NCBI GenBank assembly: GCA_000621905.1
Contig: JHXB01000004.1
Coordinates: forward strand, 152,952 to 216,951
DNA: 64,000 nt
Direction: 5' to 3'
Source of the DNA: Lachnospiraceae bacterium NC2004
GTDB lineage: Bacteria; Bacillota; Clostridia; Lachnospirales; Lachnospiraceae
Positions 1 through 9,294 of this stretch are shown here, in pieces. Position 1 is the stretch's first letter. Each line of letters starts with the position of its first letter. A program made the position numbers and the translations under genes. The notes beneath the pieces were generated by a model. That model saw only the letters and a program-made list of their open reading frames with translations. It had not been told where the DNA came from and ran no database searches.

Positions 1-2
1 AT

Positions 3-1532
3 ATGCTTATCAAGCAGGCAGCGGGTTATCTGAATACTTCTCTTCAAGATGATATTTTACCTGATATTCTTGATAAGCTTGTTATGGATGGAAAGCTTAT
101 TGCCAAGAGAAATGATGACGAACTCAGGGTTTACACGCCTTTGATGTATTACAGTGAACTGAAGGTTGCCAAGATGGTACTTGAGTTAGACGATGTCTAC
201 GATGAGAACTCAGCCCCTGAGATTAGTGACGATACGATAAGTAAGATTGAGAACGGGCTTGGAGTAAAGCTTGATGAACTTCAAAAAGACGCAATTATAG
301 AGCCTTCAAGACACGGGGTTACCATAGTTACGGGAGGACCGGGAACAGGTAAGACGACAGTTATTAACGGTATCATAAGATATTTTGAAATGCAAGGTAT
401 GGAGCTTCTTCTTGCTGCGCCTACAGGTAGGGCGGCTAAGCGTATGAAAGAGGCGACCGGTTACGAGGCTATGACGATTCACAGACTTTTAGAGATTAGC
501 GGTGATCCAAGCTCTGATATGCATTTTAAATTCGAGAGAAATCACGATAATCCTCTAGAGGCGGATGTGGTAATTATAGATGAGGTGTCGATGGTTGATA
601 TCCTTTTGATGAATTCTCTTCTTGATGCTATTGCTTCGGGAACGAGACTTATCTTAGTCGGGGATGTCAATCAGCTCCCATCTGTCGGCCCTGGTAATGT
701 TTTAAAGGATCTTATATCTTCCGGTGTATTTGCAACGGTCAGACTTATGCATATATACAGGCAGGATGAAGATAGCAGGATTGTAACCAATGCCCATATG
801 ATAAATGCCGGAGAGCAGATACCATTTGACAATAAGAGTAAAGATTTCTTCTTTATCTCGAGGAGGAATCCGGCGGAGATTGCTGAGGAAGTTGTGTCTT
901 TGGTTAAAGAGAGAATGCCTAATTATGTCGGTGTTACCTCTAATGAAATTCAGGTCCTTACTCCGATGAAGAAGGGGGATGTCGGTTCTATTATCCTTAA
1001 TTCGCTTCTTCAAAAGAGTGTTAATCCGCCTTCTAAGGACAAGCACGAAAAGGATTCCGGCAAGTTCACTTTTAGAGAAGGCGATAAGGTTATGCAGATT
1101 AGAAATAACTATAAGCTCGAGTGGGTTTTAGAAGATGAGACCGGTTACGAGATTGATAAGGGCACGGGAGTCTTTAACGGAGACGTTGGTGTGATTACTC
1201 ATATAAGCGATTACGCGGAAGAGGTTACGGTAGAATTTGACGAGGGACACAAGGTTATATATCCTTTTTCATTTCTTGATGAGTTGACTTTGGCTTACGC
1301 GGTGACAGTTCATAAGAGTCAGGGAAGTGAGTATCCCGTTGTTGTCATACCGCTTGTTCAGGGACCTCCTGTTCTTTATACGAGAAATCTTTTGTATACC
1401 GCAGTTACCAGAGCAAAGAAGTGTGTTGTAATAGTTGGCGATGTAAATGCTGTCGCAACGATGATTAACAACAACAATGAGCAGAAGAGGTACAGCGGGC
1501 TTAAGGATGCGATTCTTACTACTAGGATTTAA
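3..1532 (+). CDS. recD2: RecD2-type ATP-dependent DNA helicase, 5' end outside the window
   Basis: This is the C-terminal part (509 residues visible) of a superfamily 1 5'-3' DNA helicase of the RecD/TraA type. The Walker A motif GGPGTGKTT lies near visible residues 111-119, the Walker B motif DEVSMVD near 193-199, and the late helicase motifs VTVHKSQGSEY and LLYTAVTRAK lie near the C-terminus. RecD2 proteins are usually about 740 residues, so some 230 residues probably lie upstream of the window. The first visible ATG is therefore unlikely to be the true start. RecD2 works in DNA repair and recombination independently of RecBC. It sits 12 bases before comF, so the two may be cotranscribed. 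Confidence 0.9.
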   Translation: MLIKQAAGYLNTSLQDDILPDILDKLVMDGKLIAKRNDDELRVYTPLMYYSELKVAKMVLELDDVYDENSAPEISDDTISKIENGLGVKLDELQKDAIIEPSRHGVTIVTGGPGTGKTTVINGIIRYFEMQGMELLLAAPTGRAAKRMKEATGYEAMTIHRLLEISGDPSSDMHFKFERNHDNPLEADVVIIDEVSMVDILLMNSLLDAIASGTRLILVGDVNQLPSVGPGNVLKDLISSGVFATVRLMHIYRQDEDSRIVTNAHMINAGEQIPFDNKSKDFFFISRRNPAEIAEEVVSLVKERMPNYVGVTSNEIQVLTPMKKGDVGSIILNSLLQKSVNPPSKDKHEKDSGKFTFREGDKVMQIRNNYKLEWVLEDETGYEIDKGTGVFNGDVGVITHISDYAEEVTVEFDEGHKVIYPFSFLDELTLAYAVTVHKSQGSEYPVVVIPLVQGPPVLYTRNLLYTAVTRAKKCVVIVGDVNAVATMINNNNEQKRYSGLKDAILTTRI

Positions 1533-1544
1533 GAGGGTGATTGG

Positions 1545-2246
1545 GTGTTGGATGTGTTGTTCCCTAAGAGATGCGCTCTTTGCGACAATGTGTTAAGGGG
1601 AGACGAAATCGGTTTGGGGTGTTGTAAAATGTGTGATGAAAGGGTTGAGAGGATTCGCTCGCCAAGGTGTTATGCGTGTGGTGCGCCACTTTTATCATTT
1701 GACAAAGAGTTGTGCGATGACTGTATCGATAGGCCCAGAAGTTACGAGTCCAATCGGGCGGTTTACGCATATGGCGACATGGTTAAAGATTCTCTGATGA
1801 GGTTTAAGTATCATAACAGAAGAGAGTATGCCGCATTTTACGGTCAGGTGATTGCGGAAGAGTTAGATGATTATATTAAGTCTTCCGGTGTTCAGGCTCT
1901 TGTCCCGATTCCTGTTCACAAGAACAGAAGGAAGAAGAGGGGCTATAATCAGGCAGAACTTTTGGCAAATGAAATATCTAGATATTGTGGTGTAAAGGTT
2001 TTAAATAAATATTTAATTAGAAGCCAGGAAACTACTGCACAAAAGGGTTTGAGCAATTTGGAACGCCTTAAGAATCTAGAAAACACTTTTAATGTAACGC
2101 AAGATATGATACAATTAGACAAAGTTATGTTAGTTGATGATATATTTACTACTGGATCGACTATTGAGGCTTGTACTAGAGTGCTTTTGAGAGCCGGAGT
2201 AAGTAAGGTCTACGCTCTTACTGTTGCAGTGGGACAGGGGTATTGA
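1545..2246 (+). CDS. comFC: ComF family phosphoribosyltransferase-like protein
   Basis: This 233-residue protein has a cysteine-rich N-terminus with CxxC pairs (CALC, CKMC, CYAC, CDDC) suggesting a zinc site. A phosphoribosyltransferase fold follows, with the PRPP-binding motif VMLVDDIFTTGST near residues 194-206. ComFC/GntX proteins are needed for DNA uptake in Bacillus and Haemophilus, though their biochemical role is unsettled. Translation starts at a GTG 12 bases after the helicase stop. The order comFC, yvyF, flgM, flgN, flgK, flgL is the same as in Bacillus subtilis, which supports the call. The family is sure. A role in competence here is only inferred. Confidence 0.88.
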   Translation: MLDVLFPKRCALCDNVLRGDEIGLGCCKMCDERVERIRSPRCYACGAPLLSFDKELCDDCIDRPRSYESNRAVYAYGDMVKDSLMRFKYHNRREYAAFYGQVIAEELDDYIKSSGVQALVPIPVHKNRRKKRGYNQAELLANEISRYCGVKVLNKYLIRSQETTAQKGLSNLERLKNLENTFNVTQDMIQLDKVMLVDDIFTTGSTIEACTRVLLRAGVSKVYALTVAVGQGY

Positions 2247-2283
2247 TTACATTTGACTAATGTATGTATAAGGAGGGTTTAAT

Positions 2284-2694
2284 ATGGATATTAGGAATTG
2301 TGTTAACTGTGGTAATATGTTTCAGTATGTGGGCAACAAGTTGTGTCCTAACTGTGTTAAGAAGCTCGATGACGATCTTCAGAGAGTTAAGCAGTTTATA
2401 GAGGAGAACAAAGGCGCTACTGTAGCTCAGGTTTCTGAACAGTGCGAAGTTTCGGTTAAACAGATTAGAAGATGGATTAAGGAAGAGAGATTGATGTTCG
2501 CTCCGGGTGTTGATACCGGTCTTGTTTGTACACAGTGCGGTATGCCTATCGAGAGCGGAAGCATTTGTAAGAATTGTAAGGCGCAGCTTGCGGAAGGGTT
2601 GCAGTCAAGTATTAACAAGAGCATGCCTAAACCAGAACCTTCGAAGCCTTCAAGGACTTCTGATTCAAGTCTTCATTTGTCTAAATATAAATAA
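2284..2694 (+). CDS. YvyF-type flagellar operon protein
   Basis: A 136-residue protein with an N-terminal zinc-ribbon-like motif (CVNCGNMF then CPNC) and a second one later (CTQCGMPI then CKNCKAQL). Between them is a helix-turn-helix-like stretch (VAQVSEQCEVSVKQIRRWIKEE). This matches the small family called flagellar operon protein TIGR03826 / YvyF, which lies between comFC and flgM in Bacilli and Clostridia. Its function is not established. The zinc ribbons and HTH suggest nucleic-acid binding or regulation. It starts at an ATG with an AAGGAGGG ribosome site and is followed at once by a terminator, so it probably ends the helicase-comF transcription unit. Confidence 0.8.
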   Translation: MDIRNCVNCGNMFQYVGNKLCPNCVKKLDDDLQRVKQFIEENKGATVAQVSEQCEVSVKQIRRWIKEERLMFAPGVDTGLVCTQCGMPIESGSICKNCKAQLAEGLQSSINKSMPKPEPSKPSRTSDSSLHLSKYK

Positions 2695-2704
2695 TAGACT
2701 TTCG

Positions 2705-2735
2705 AAAAGCGGTTTTTTAACCGCTTTTTTTTATT
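2705..2735 (+). terminator. Rho-independent terminator after the yvyF-like gene
   Basis: A perfect 10-bp stem AAAAGCGGTT / AACCGCTTTT with a TTTT loop is followed by a long T run. It separates the comF unit from the flagellar unit that begins at flgM. Confidence 0.92.
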
Positions 2736-2751
2736 TTTTTGAATTAGGTGT

Positions 2752-2777
2752 TAAGTATTCAGTTATTCTGTCGATAA
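2752..2777 (+). promoter_or_regulatory. Putative sigma-28 (FliA/SigD) promoter for flgM
   Basis: The pattern is TAAG (2752-2755), 14 bases, then GTCGATAA (2770-2777). The SigD consensus of Bacillus is TAAA-N14-16-GCCGATAT. The same pattern with the same spacing precedes both flagellin genes in this window. It sits about 57 bases before the flgM start, just past a terminator. Confidence 0.7.
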
Positions 2778-2834
2778 ATATATTAGTAGCATATGTTTTA
2801 TGCTGCGCTAAGATTACACAAGGTGGTGATTACT

Positions 2835-3113
2835 ATGAGGATAGGTTCTATTAATCAAGTGGCACAGATGTATCAGACACAGACTAAGGCTGCTAAGCCT
2901 AAAGCATCATTTGAGAGCCAGATGAACGCTTACTCAGTGTCTTCAACAGGTAAGGATTATCAGGTTGCTAAGACTGCGCTTAAAGCTACTCCTGATGTAA
3001 GAGAGGACAAGGTTGCAGAGATCAAGGCTAAGATTGATAACGGTACTTACGATGTCAATCTCGATGATTTCGCTAGTAAACTTATAAGTGCATATCGTGA
3101 GCGTACTATCTAA
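2835..3113 (+). CDS. flgM: Anti-sigma-28 factor FlgM
   Basis: A 92-residue protein whose C-terminal half (VREDKVAEIKAKI, NGTYDVNLDDFASKLI) is the FlgM signature. FlgM holds sigma-28 inactive until the hook-basal body is complete and FlgM is exported, so late genes wait for assembly. The ATG at 2835 is chosen over an upstream in-frame start because AAGGTGGTGATT lies at the right distance and the resulting length is normal for FlgM. The gene has its own putative sigma-28 promoter, which would give a feedback loop. Confidence 0.92.
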   Translation: MRIGSINQVAQMYQTQTKAAKPKASFESQMNAYSVSSTGKDYQVAKTALKATPDVREDKVAEIKAKIDNGTYDVNLDDFASKLISAYRERTI

Positions 3114-3162
3114 GAACCGGATATCTTCTAGATATAGATTCCGGTAAGCAGGAGGAAAGAAT

Positions 3163-3681
3163 TTGGCTACACTGATTGAGACATTGATTCAAGTGTTGAA
3201 TGAGGAATGTGAAGTATTTGACCAATTGCTTGAGATATCTTCGAACAAGACACAAGCGATTGTTGCCAATGATATCACTAAGTTACAGAAGATCACGGAT
3301 CAGGAACAGGATGTATTGACTGTGATTACTAATTTGGAGAACAAGCGCGAGGAAGCAACAACGGATATAGCTACAGTACTTGGGAAGGATCCTAAGAATT
3401 CAACACTCAAAGATATCATTTCATATTTAGATGGTCAGGCTGATGTTAAGAATCAGCTCGCGAAGATTCATGACAATCTTCTAACTAAGGTTAAGAGGTT
3501 GTCGGAGGAGAACCAACACAATGCTGTACTTGTACAGGATCAGTTGGATTTGATTGATTTCAGCCTCAATGCGTTGAGGGGTATTAATCAGGCTCCTGAG
3601 ACCGGAAGTTACAATAAGGGTGCATACAATACGGGTGAGACCTATGCACCGATTAAGGGTACATTTGATTCCAGTTCATGA
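3163..3681 (+). CDS. flgN: FlgN-like chaperone for hook-associated proteins
   Basis: A 172-residue, mostly helical coiled-coil protein in the FlgN position between flgM and flgK, as in Bacillus (YvyG). FlgN keeps FlgK and FlgL soluble and delivers them to the flagellar export gate. The start is a TTG at 3163, seven bases after GGAGGAAAG, because no ATG fits that ribosome site. The C-terminal 30 residues are low complexity, rich in Gly, Tyr, Asn and Thr. The 199 bases between this gene and flgK hold no gene or promoter I can support. Confidence 0.85.
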   Translation: MATLIETLIQVLNEECEVFDQLLEISSNKTQAIVANDITKLQKITDQEQDVLTVITNLENKREEATTDIATVLGKDPKNSTLKDIISYLDGQADVKNQLAKIHDNLLTKVKRLSEENQHNAVLVQDQLDLIDFSLNALRGINQAPETGSYNKGAYNTGETYAPIKGTFDSSS

Positions 3682-3880
3682 TCACAAGGATGTGTTAGTG
3701 GTCTGGAGATATATAAGTTTAGGCTATAACATTATCATAGCCATGACGGAATGTAAGGATACACACCATCAGATAAGCTTATTTCAGGATTTTGTTAATT
3801 GTTAACGGGCACTGTTCCCAAAGCAATTATCGCTGATGCTTGTCAGAGGTGTGTTCGTTTTTATTTAAGGAGGTGACAGT

Positions 3881-5776
3881 ATGGGCGTTGGTTCAATGAG
3901 CGGATTATATTTCGGTGTATCGGGATTTCAGGTTAATCAGACAGCTTTGCAGGCAACGGCGCACAATCTGTCTAACTTAGATACTGACGGATACGTGAGA
4001 CAGCAGGTTTTGATGAAGGATACACTTTATCAGATGTATTCGAGATCCGGTGTCAGCATGCAACAGGTTGGTCTTGGTACTTCGATGGATACGGTCAGAC
4101 AGGTAAGAGACGTATTTGCCGACAAGCAGTACAGACTTGAGACCGGTAGAGGTGCTTTCTATTCAGCAATGGAAGAGGTTGGAGAGGAAGTCGAGACATA
4201 CTTTGGAACTGATGTTGATGACGAGAAACTTAAGAATACAATGATAAGGTTTTGGGAGACTCTTAATGAGCTCCAGAAGACTCCTGACAGTATTGTTAAC
4301 AGAGAGACAGTTATCCAGTCAGCTCAGGAGATGATTGAGCAGGCTAAGCTTATATATAACCAGATCGTAGATTATCAGAGGAATCTCAATGAACAGCTTA
4401 CCAAGCAGGTTGGCGAGGTGAATGACATCGCCAAAGAGATTCACGAATTAAACAGAGAGATAGTTAGAGTTGAGAGTAATCAATCTGAGCATGCCAACGA
4501 TCTTAGAGATAAGAGAAATCTCTTGCTCGATAAGTTGGCAACATACGCTGAGATTAATTACAGAGAAGATGGCAATGGTTGCGTGACAGTTAACTTTGAA
4601 GGTATACCGTTAGTTGTTGATGATAGGGTGTTTGAGTTAGGAACGATGCCTGTCAGTGAGAGCAGCAATCTCTTACAGGTTGTGTGGGCTGATCATGGTA
4701 ATATGCCAACATTTAACTTCTCATATCTTCCAAGTGCTGAGACATCTACTGATGTCGGTTCGCTAAAGGGACTTATATATGCCAGAGGTAATTACATTGG
4801 AGACTATACTCTTATGGATATGAATACATCACAGGCTTATCTTAACAAGCTTGATGAATATGGATATCCTGAGTACGCATCATGGTACGATTATTTTGTT
4901 GGTGAGGGATATCTAAGTTCGACTGCTGTAGGAACTGATGAGGAATTAGAATCCGCATATGCAGCATTTTACGAGAAAGAGATAGAGCCTTATCTGGTTA
5001 CCAATGTTGAGGCTCAGCTTGATTATATGATGCATAATATCGTTACTACTATCAACGATATTCTTTGTCCTAATATAGAGTTAGACGCAGTTACGACTGT
5101 ATATGATGATGATGGTAACGAAGTTAAGCTTTTCATAGGTACCAAGGTACTTAATACAGAGAACGCTCCGGTTGGCTTAGGTGTCGACGGTGAACCGGGT
5201 GAGGAGTTGTTTACCAGATCTACAACACCAAGGTACAAGAAATACCACGATGATGAGGGTAATACAGTATATGTTTACAACGAAGAAGACCCGGCTGACA
5301 AGTATACGCAGTACACGATTTCTCAGTTGACGGTCAATGATACTCTTATCAAGAATCCTAGTAAGCTTCCTTTGTCAGATCCTAAGGAGCATTCTAACAG
5401 ACAGGATGTATTAAATGATTTGCTCGATGCCTGGTCATCAGAAGGAGATTACGAGGGTATGGGAGATGATCATCCTAAATCTAACATGAAGGTGCTTACT
5501 CCTAATACTCTTACGGGATACAATTTCCAGGGTTATTACAATGCTATGATTGGAGATTTATCCAACAGCATTAATTGTTACTATAATGTAGCTCAGAATC
5601 AGACTGTTGTTGCCAATCAGCTAGATGACAGAAGACAGACAGTTGCGGGTGTTAACAGTGATGAAGAGCTTACTAATATGATTATGTTCCAGCAGGCATT
5701 TAACGCTTGCTCAAGATATATCAACGTTGTTGCTGATATGTTAGATACGCTTATTAACCGTACAGGTAGAGCGTGA
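3881..5776 (+). CDS. flgK: Flagellar hook-associated protein FlgK (first copy)
   Basis: A 631-residue HAP1. The N-terminus has the flagellar rod/hook signature (SGFQVNQTALQATAHNLSN) and the C-terminus has the FlgK helix (NSDEELTNMIMFQQAFNACSRYI). FlgK forms the first junction ring between hook and filament. A strong AAGGAGGTGAC site precedes the ATG. The central part is an acidic insert with several Tyr- and Asp-rich stretches, unlike that of the next gene, so the two are diverged paralogues rather than a recent duplication. The gene is in a tight unit with the second flgK, flgL, fliW and csrA. Confidence 0.93.
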   Translation: MGVGSMSGLYFGVSGFQVNQTALQATAHNLSNLDTDGYVRQQVLMKDTLYQMYSRSGVSMQQVGLGTSMDTVRQVRDVFADKQYRLETGRGAFYSAMEEVGEEVETYFGTDVDDEKLKNTMIRFWETLNELQKTPDSIVNRETVIQSAQEMIEQAKLIYNQIVDYQRNLNEQLTKQVGEVNDIAKEIHELNREIVRVESNQSEHANDLRDKRNLLLDKLATYAEINYREDGNGCVTVNFEGIPLVVDDRVFELGTMPVSESSNLLQVVWADHGNMPTFNFSYLPSAETSTDVGSLKGLIYARGNYIGDYTLMDMNTSQAYLNKLDEYGYPEYASWYDYFVGEGYLSSTAVGTDEELESAYAAFYEKEIEPYLVTNVEAQLDYMMHNIVTTINDILCPNIELDAVTTVYDDDGNEVKLFIGTKVLNTENAPVGLGVDGEPGEELFTRSTTPRYKKYHDDEGNTVYVYNEEDPADKYTQYTISQLTVNDTLIKNPSKLPLSDPKEHSNRQDVLNDLLDAWSSEGDYEGMGDDHPKSNMKVLTPNTLTGYNFQGYYNAMIGDLSNSINCYYNVAQNQTVVANQLDDRRQTVAGVNSDEELTNMIMFQQAFNACSRYINVVADMLDTLINRTGRA

Positions 5777-5806
5777 TAGATATTTATTGAAAGTGGTGGT
5801 GATTAT

Positions 5807-7681
5807 ATGTCTTCAACATTTTTTGGACTTAATATTTCAAAGACGGGTTTGTCGGGTTTTCAGGCAAGTGTTAATACGACAGCTCACAATATTTCCAACG
5901 CTGCCACTGACGGTTATTCGAGACAGGTTGTAGAGAAGCAGGCAGAGAAGGCTATTCGTACATACAACTCATACGGTAGTATGGGTGCCGGTGTTACTTT
6001 GGTGAGCGTCGAGAGACAACGTAATGAGTACTACGACACCAAGTATTGGGATAATCAGGCACATCTTGGTCAGTATGCTTCTAAGGCTGACTACATGTCA
6101 CAGGTTGAGAATTATTTTAACGAGATTTCAACTGATGGATTTAATACCGAGTTCAATAATCTTTTTAATTCATTGGTTGATCTTTCATCGGAGCCGGATA
6201 GTTCCAACAAGAGAGTTACCACTGTAAGTTATGCAAGCAGTCTTACCGATTACTTCAATGCATTGAGCGGCAACCTTACTCGTATTCAGGAAGATGCCAA
6301 TGACAGAATTAAGTCGATTGCAGATAGAATCAATTCAATTTCAGATCAGCTTTTATCGCTTAACAAGCAGATTCAGACAATTGAGATTACCGGAGAGAAG
6401 GCTAATGATCTCAGGGATCAGAGGGACCTCTTGATTGACGAATTATCAGGATATGTTAATGTTCAGGTTATTGAGACGGATGTCTACGTAAGGGGAGCTA
6501 CAGATTCTCATGGAGATCCTATAAAGGCTGGAATTACAGATGTTGCTGTATATCTGAATGACCAGATTCTTGTAGACAGCCTCAGTGCCAATCATCTTGT
6601 TTGTACTCCAAGAGAGTATCTTAACAACATGAATGATTGTGAAGGCCTTTATGACATTACTTGGAATTTCGCAGATGGAGACAGATTTGATCTTGCGTCA
6701 ACGGGAATTGACGGTGAGCTTAAAGGTCTCTTTGATATCAGAGATGGTAACAATAAAGAGAACTTCAGGGGAACGACTACATTTGCAGCGGGTGCCAACT
6801 CAATCGAGGTTCAGGCAGGCAATGTTACCAGCGTGAACAGGCTCAACATTCCTGATGAGGGCGAGATTAAGATTGGAAGATACACATACGAATATACCGA
6901 TTTCGTAATTAATTATAATGCTGACGGCGATATAGAGTCGTACACATTTAATCTTAAAGAAGCGACTAAGGAAGCTGTTAGTGATACCAAGGCGGAGATT
7001 GCTGAAGACGTAGATTTTAAGGGTGTTCCTTACTATCAATATCAGCTCAACGAGTTCGTCAGAACTTTCTCTCAGAGATTTAATGAGATGCACAACAAGG
7101 GCATTGATGAGCACGGTGAAGCCGGCGTTGATTTCTTTACTACCGTTAATACTGTAACCGGTGAAGATATGGTTATGACCGAAGAGGGTGAAACCACTAC
7201 CGGAGGTAAGACGTTTAGTTCTACAGCTGACAGTTATTATAGAATGACGGCAGCCAACATTTCCGTAGATCAGGGTATTCTTAAAGATGCCAACAAGATT
7301 TGTACAAGATACGGCCCTGTAATGACTGAGGAAGGCGTTTTGTTAGAGCCTGAAGAGGGAGTTGCATCTTGTCAGCTTCTTAAAGATATTATTAATCTTA
7401 AGTCTGACAATAAGATGTTTAGTCAGGGTAATCCTGCGGAGTTCTTGCAGGCGGTTGTCGCAGACATTTCCGTTGATTGCAGTAAGGCTAAGAATTTTGA
7501 GAGTTCTTTAAGTGATGTTTTAAGGACGATCGACAATCAGAGAGAGTCTATTAAAGGTGTTGATTCCAACGAGGAATTAGCTAACCTTGTAATCTACCAA
7601 AAGGGATATAATCTATGTTCCAAGATGATTTCGGTGTTTAATGAGATTTACAATAAATTGATAAATGAGACCGGACTATAG
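5807..7681 (+). CDS. flgK: Flagellar hook-associated protein FlgK (second copy)
   Basis: A 624-residue HAP1-family protein. It starts with FFGLNISKTGLSGFQASV and the TAHNISNAATDGYSRQ signature, and ends with the FlgK C-terminal helix (DSNEELANLVIYQKGYNLCS). The 30-base gap from the first copy and the GGTGGTGATT ribosome site suggest one transcript. Terminal signatures are conserved in both copies while the middle regions differ, so both look intact. The canonical filament has one FlgK ring, so one copy may do a modified or alternative job. The sequence does not say which is the classical one. Confidence 0.93.
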   Translation: MSSTFFGLNISKTGLSGFQASVNTTAHNISNAATDGYSRQVVEKQAEKAIRTYNSYGSMGAGVTLVSVERQRNEYYDTKYWDNQAHLGQYASKADYMSQVENYFNEISTDGFNTEFNNLFNSLVDLSSEPDSSNKRVTTVSYASSLTDYFNALSGNLTRIQEDANDRIKSIADRINSISDQLLSLNKQIQTIEITGEKANDLRDQRDLLIDELSGYVNVQVIETDVYVRGATDSHGDPIKAGITDVAVYLNDQILVDSLSANHLVCTPREYLNNMNDCEGLYDITWNFADGDRFDLASTGIDGELKGLFDIRDGNNKENFRGTTTFAAGANSIEVQAGNVTSVNRLNIPDEGEIKIGRYTYEYTDFVINYNADGDIESYTFNLKEATKEAVSDTKAEIAEDVDFKGVPYYQYQLNEFVRTFSQRFNEMHNKGIDEHGEAGVDFFTTVNTVTGEDMVMTEEGETTTGGKTFSSTADSYYRMTAANISVDQGILKDANKICTRYGPVMTEEGVLLEPEEGVASCQLLKDIINLKSDNKMFSQGNPAEFLQAVVADISVDCSKAKNFESSLSDVLRTIDNQRESIKGVDSNEELANLVIYQKGYNLCSKMISVFNEIYNKLINETGL

Positions 7682-7699
7682 TATTTAGGAGGTGTGCTT

Positions 7700-9229
7700 A
7701 TGCGAGTTACTAATTTAATGATGTCTAACAATGCATTATATAACTTACAGAGGCAGGAACAGAGGCTTAACACTCTTGATCAGCAGTATACCACACAGAA
7801 GAAGATTAGTGCTCCTTCCGAGGATCCTATTATTGCGACAAGAGCTTTAAAACTTAATACTACTTATAGTGAGGTTTCACAGTATGTTGACAAGAATATT
7901 CCTGATGCCCTTGCCTGGATGAGTATGACACAGAGTGCGCTTGATAACACTCAGGCTATGCTCTCAGGAATTTACGAGAAATGTGTTCAGGGTAATACGG
8001 ACGGTCTTTCTGATACAGATAGAAGAGCTATTGCCACTACTCTCGCTGAGTACAGGGATCAGATTTATCAGGAGGGTACAAGTTCTTACAGCGGAAGGTT
8101 CCTCTTTACAGGATTTAAGACAGATACCAACCTTGTATTTACCGAGGATACCAAAGAGCGATATGTGATTAATGAGGCTATAACTCCTGATTCACTTAAT
8201 TCATATTCTGACGTTGCTTACCAGGTGTCAGTAACGGATACAGATGAGCAGGATGCTCCTGTTCGTATGGATTTTCACAGAATCAGACTTGCTTATGACG
8301 CTGTAGACCTTGAAGTTACGCCTACAATATCGGCTATATCGATTGATGATGAGGGTGAGGAGACTTCTACAGATTTGATAACTCCAACCGACACATACGA
8401 GACCTATGACGATTTTATGAAGGCAGTTGAGGAAGGAGACATCGCAACTGATGGCAAGTTGAATTCGGAAGTAGTTGTATTCATAGCTGACAGAGGCGAG
8501 ATTATGCTCGGTGAAGAGTCATATAACACAATGAAGGCAGCATTTGAAAATGATGAATATGACAGAATTGAAGTCACCTACCAGAAGAGTTCTTTCAAGG
8601 AAAATGAATTAAGACCTGAGCATTACTTTACATGTACCAGAGTTGTGGATGAGGGTCTTGAGACTGAAGCTACATTCCAGTACACCAAGAAGGAAGAAGA
8701 GATTAAGTATCTTGTTAACTATAACCAGCAGATGACGGTCAATGTTCAGGGTAAAGATTGCTTTACTCACAATATCGGCCGTGATATAGACGAGCTTGTT
8801 GATATCGTAAATGCTGCAATTGCGGCAGAGGATGCCATGAACGAGCTTGAGAAGAAGTATAAGGCATTGACAGCGGGTACGGAAGAGTACGATAAGGCTA
8901 AGGCGTTGTACGAGAACTCTAAGATTGCATACGAGCTTAAGAGTAAGGTTATGCAGGAAGCGTTTGCAGACAATGAAACCAGATTCCAGGCGTACGGAGT
9001 AATGTTTAGTAACCGTGCATCTGATGTTGGTTCTAAGGAGCAGAGACTTGACCTTATCAAGACTCGCTTGGAGAATCAGCAGGCTGATGTTGAGCAGCTT
9101 CAGTCAGACAATATCGACGTGGATCTTTCTGAGATTATAGTAAGATACACATCTGCTTATGATGTATATAATGCAGCGCTTTCAGCTACCGCAAAGAGTA
9201 TAGTTGATACACTGCTTAACTATTTGTAA
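7700..9229 (+). CDS. flgL: Flagellar hook-associated protein FlgL
   Basis: A 509-residue HAP3. The N-terminus (MRVTNLMMSNNALYNLQRQ, then KISAPSEDPI) and C-terminal helix (DLSEIIVRYTSAYDVYNAAL) are typical of FlgL, which links FlgK to the flagellin filament. It is longer than the roughly 300 residues of the enteric protein because of a large acidic central insert (about residues 180-330). The start is the ATG at 7700, six bases after AGGAGG, rather than an in-frame GTG at 7694 that overlaps the ribosome site spacing. Confidence 0.92.
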   Translation: MRVTNLMMSNNALYNLQRQEQRLNTLDQQYTTQKKISAPSEDPIIATRALKLNTTYSEVSQYVDKNIPDALAWMSMTQSALDNTQAMLSGIYEKCVQGNTDGLSDTDRRAIATTLAEYRDQIYQEGTSSYSGRFLFTGFKTDTNLVFTEDTKERYVINEAITPDSLNSYSDVAYQVSVTDTDEQDAPVRMDFHRIRLAYDAVDLEVTPTISAISIDDEGEETSTDLITPTDTYETYDDFMKAVEEGDIATDGKLNSEVVVFIADRGEIMLGEESYNTMKAAFENDEYDRIEVTYQKSSFKENELRPEHYFTCTRVVDEGLETEATFQYTKKEEEIKYLVNYNQQMTVNVQGKDCFTHNIGRDIDELVDIVNAAIAAEDAMNELEKKYKALTAGTEEYDKAKALYENSKIAYELKSKVMQEAFADNETRFQAYGVMFSNRASDVGSKEQRLDLIKTRLENQQADVEQLQSDNIDVDLSEIIVRYTSAYDVYNAALSATAKSIVDTLLNYL

Positions 9230-9294
9230 TCTTAACTTTGATATGTTATTATACATATAGTGTTTTACGAATAAATTTTAAGGAGGTTACATAT

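Noticed and set aside
702..1046. Minus-strand open frame inside the helicase gene
   Set aside because: It lies fully within a recognised gene, has no ribosome site and shows no known motif.
3682..3880. Possible riboswitch or promoter in the gap before the first flgK
   Set aside because: I see no c-di-GMP or other riboswitch core and no good promoter. Only a weak hairpin is present.
6800..7114. Minus-strand open frame of 104 codons inside the second flgK
   Set aside because: It is the antisense of a well-supported hook protein gene and has no independent signals.
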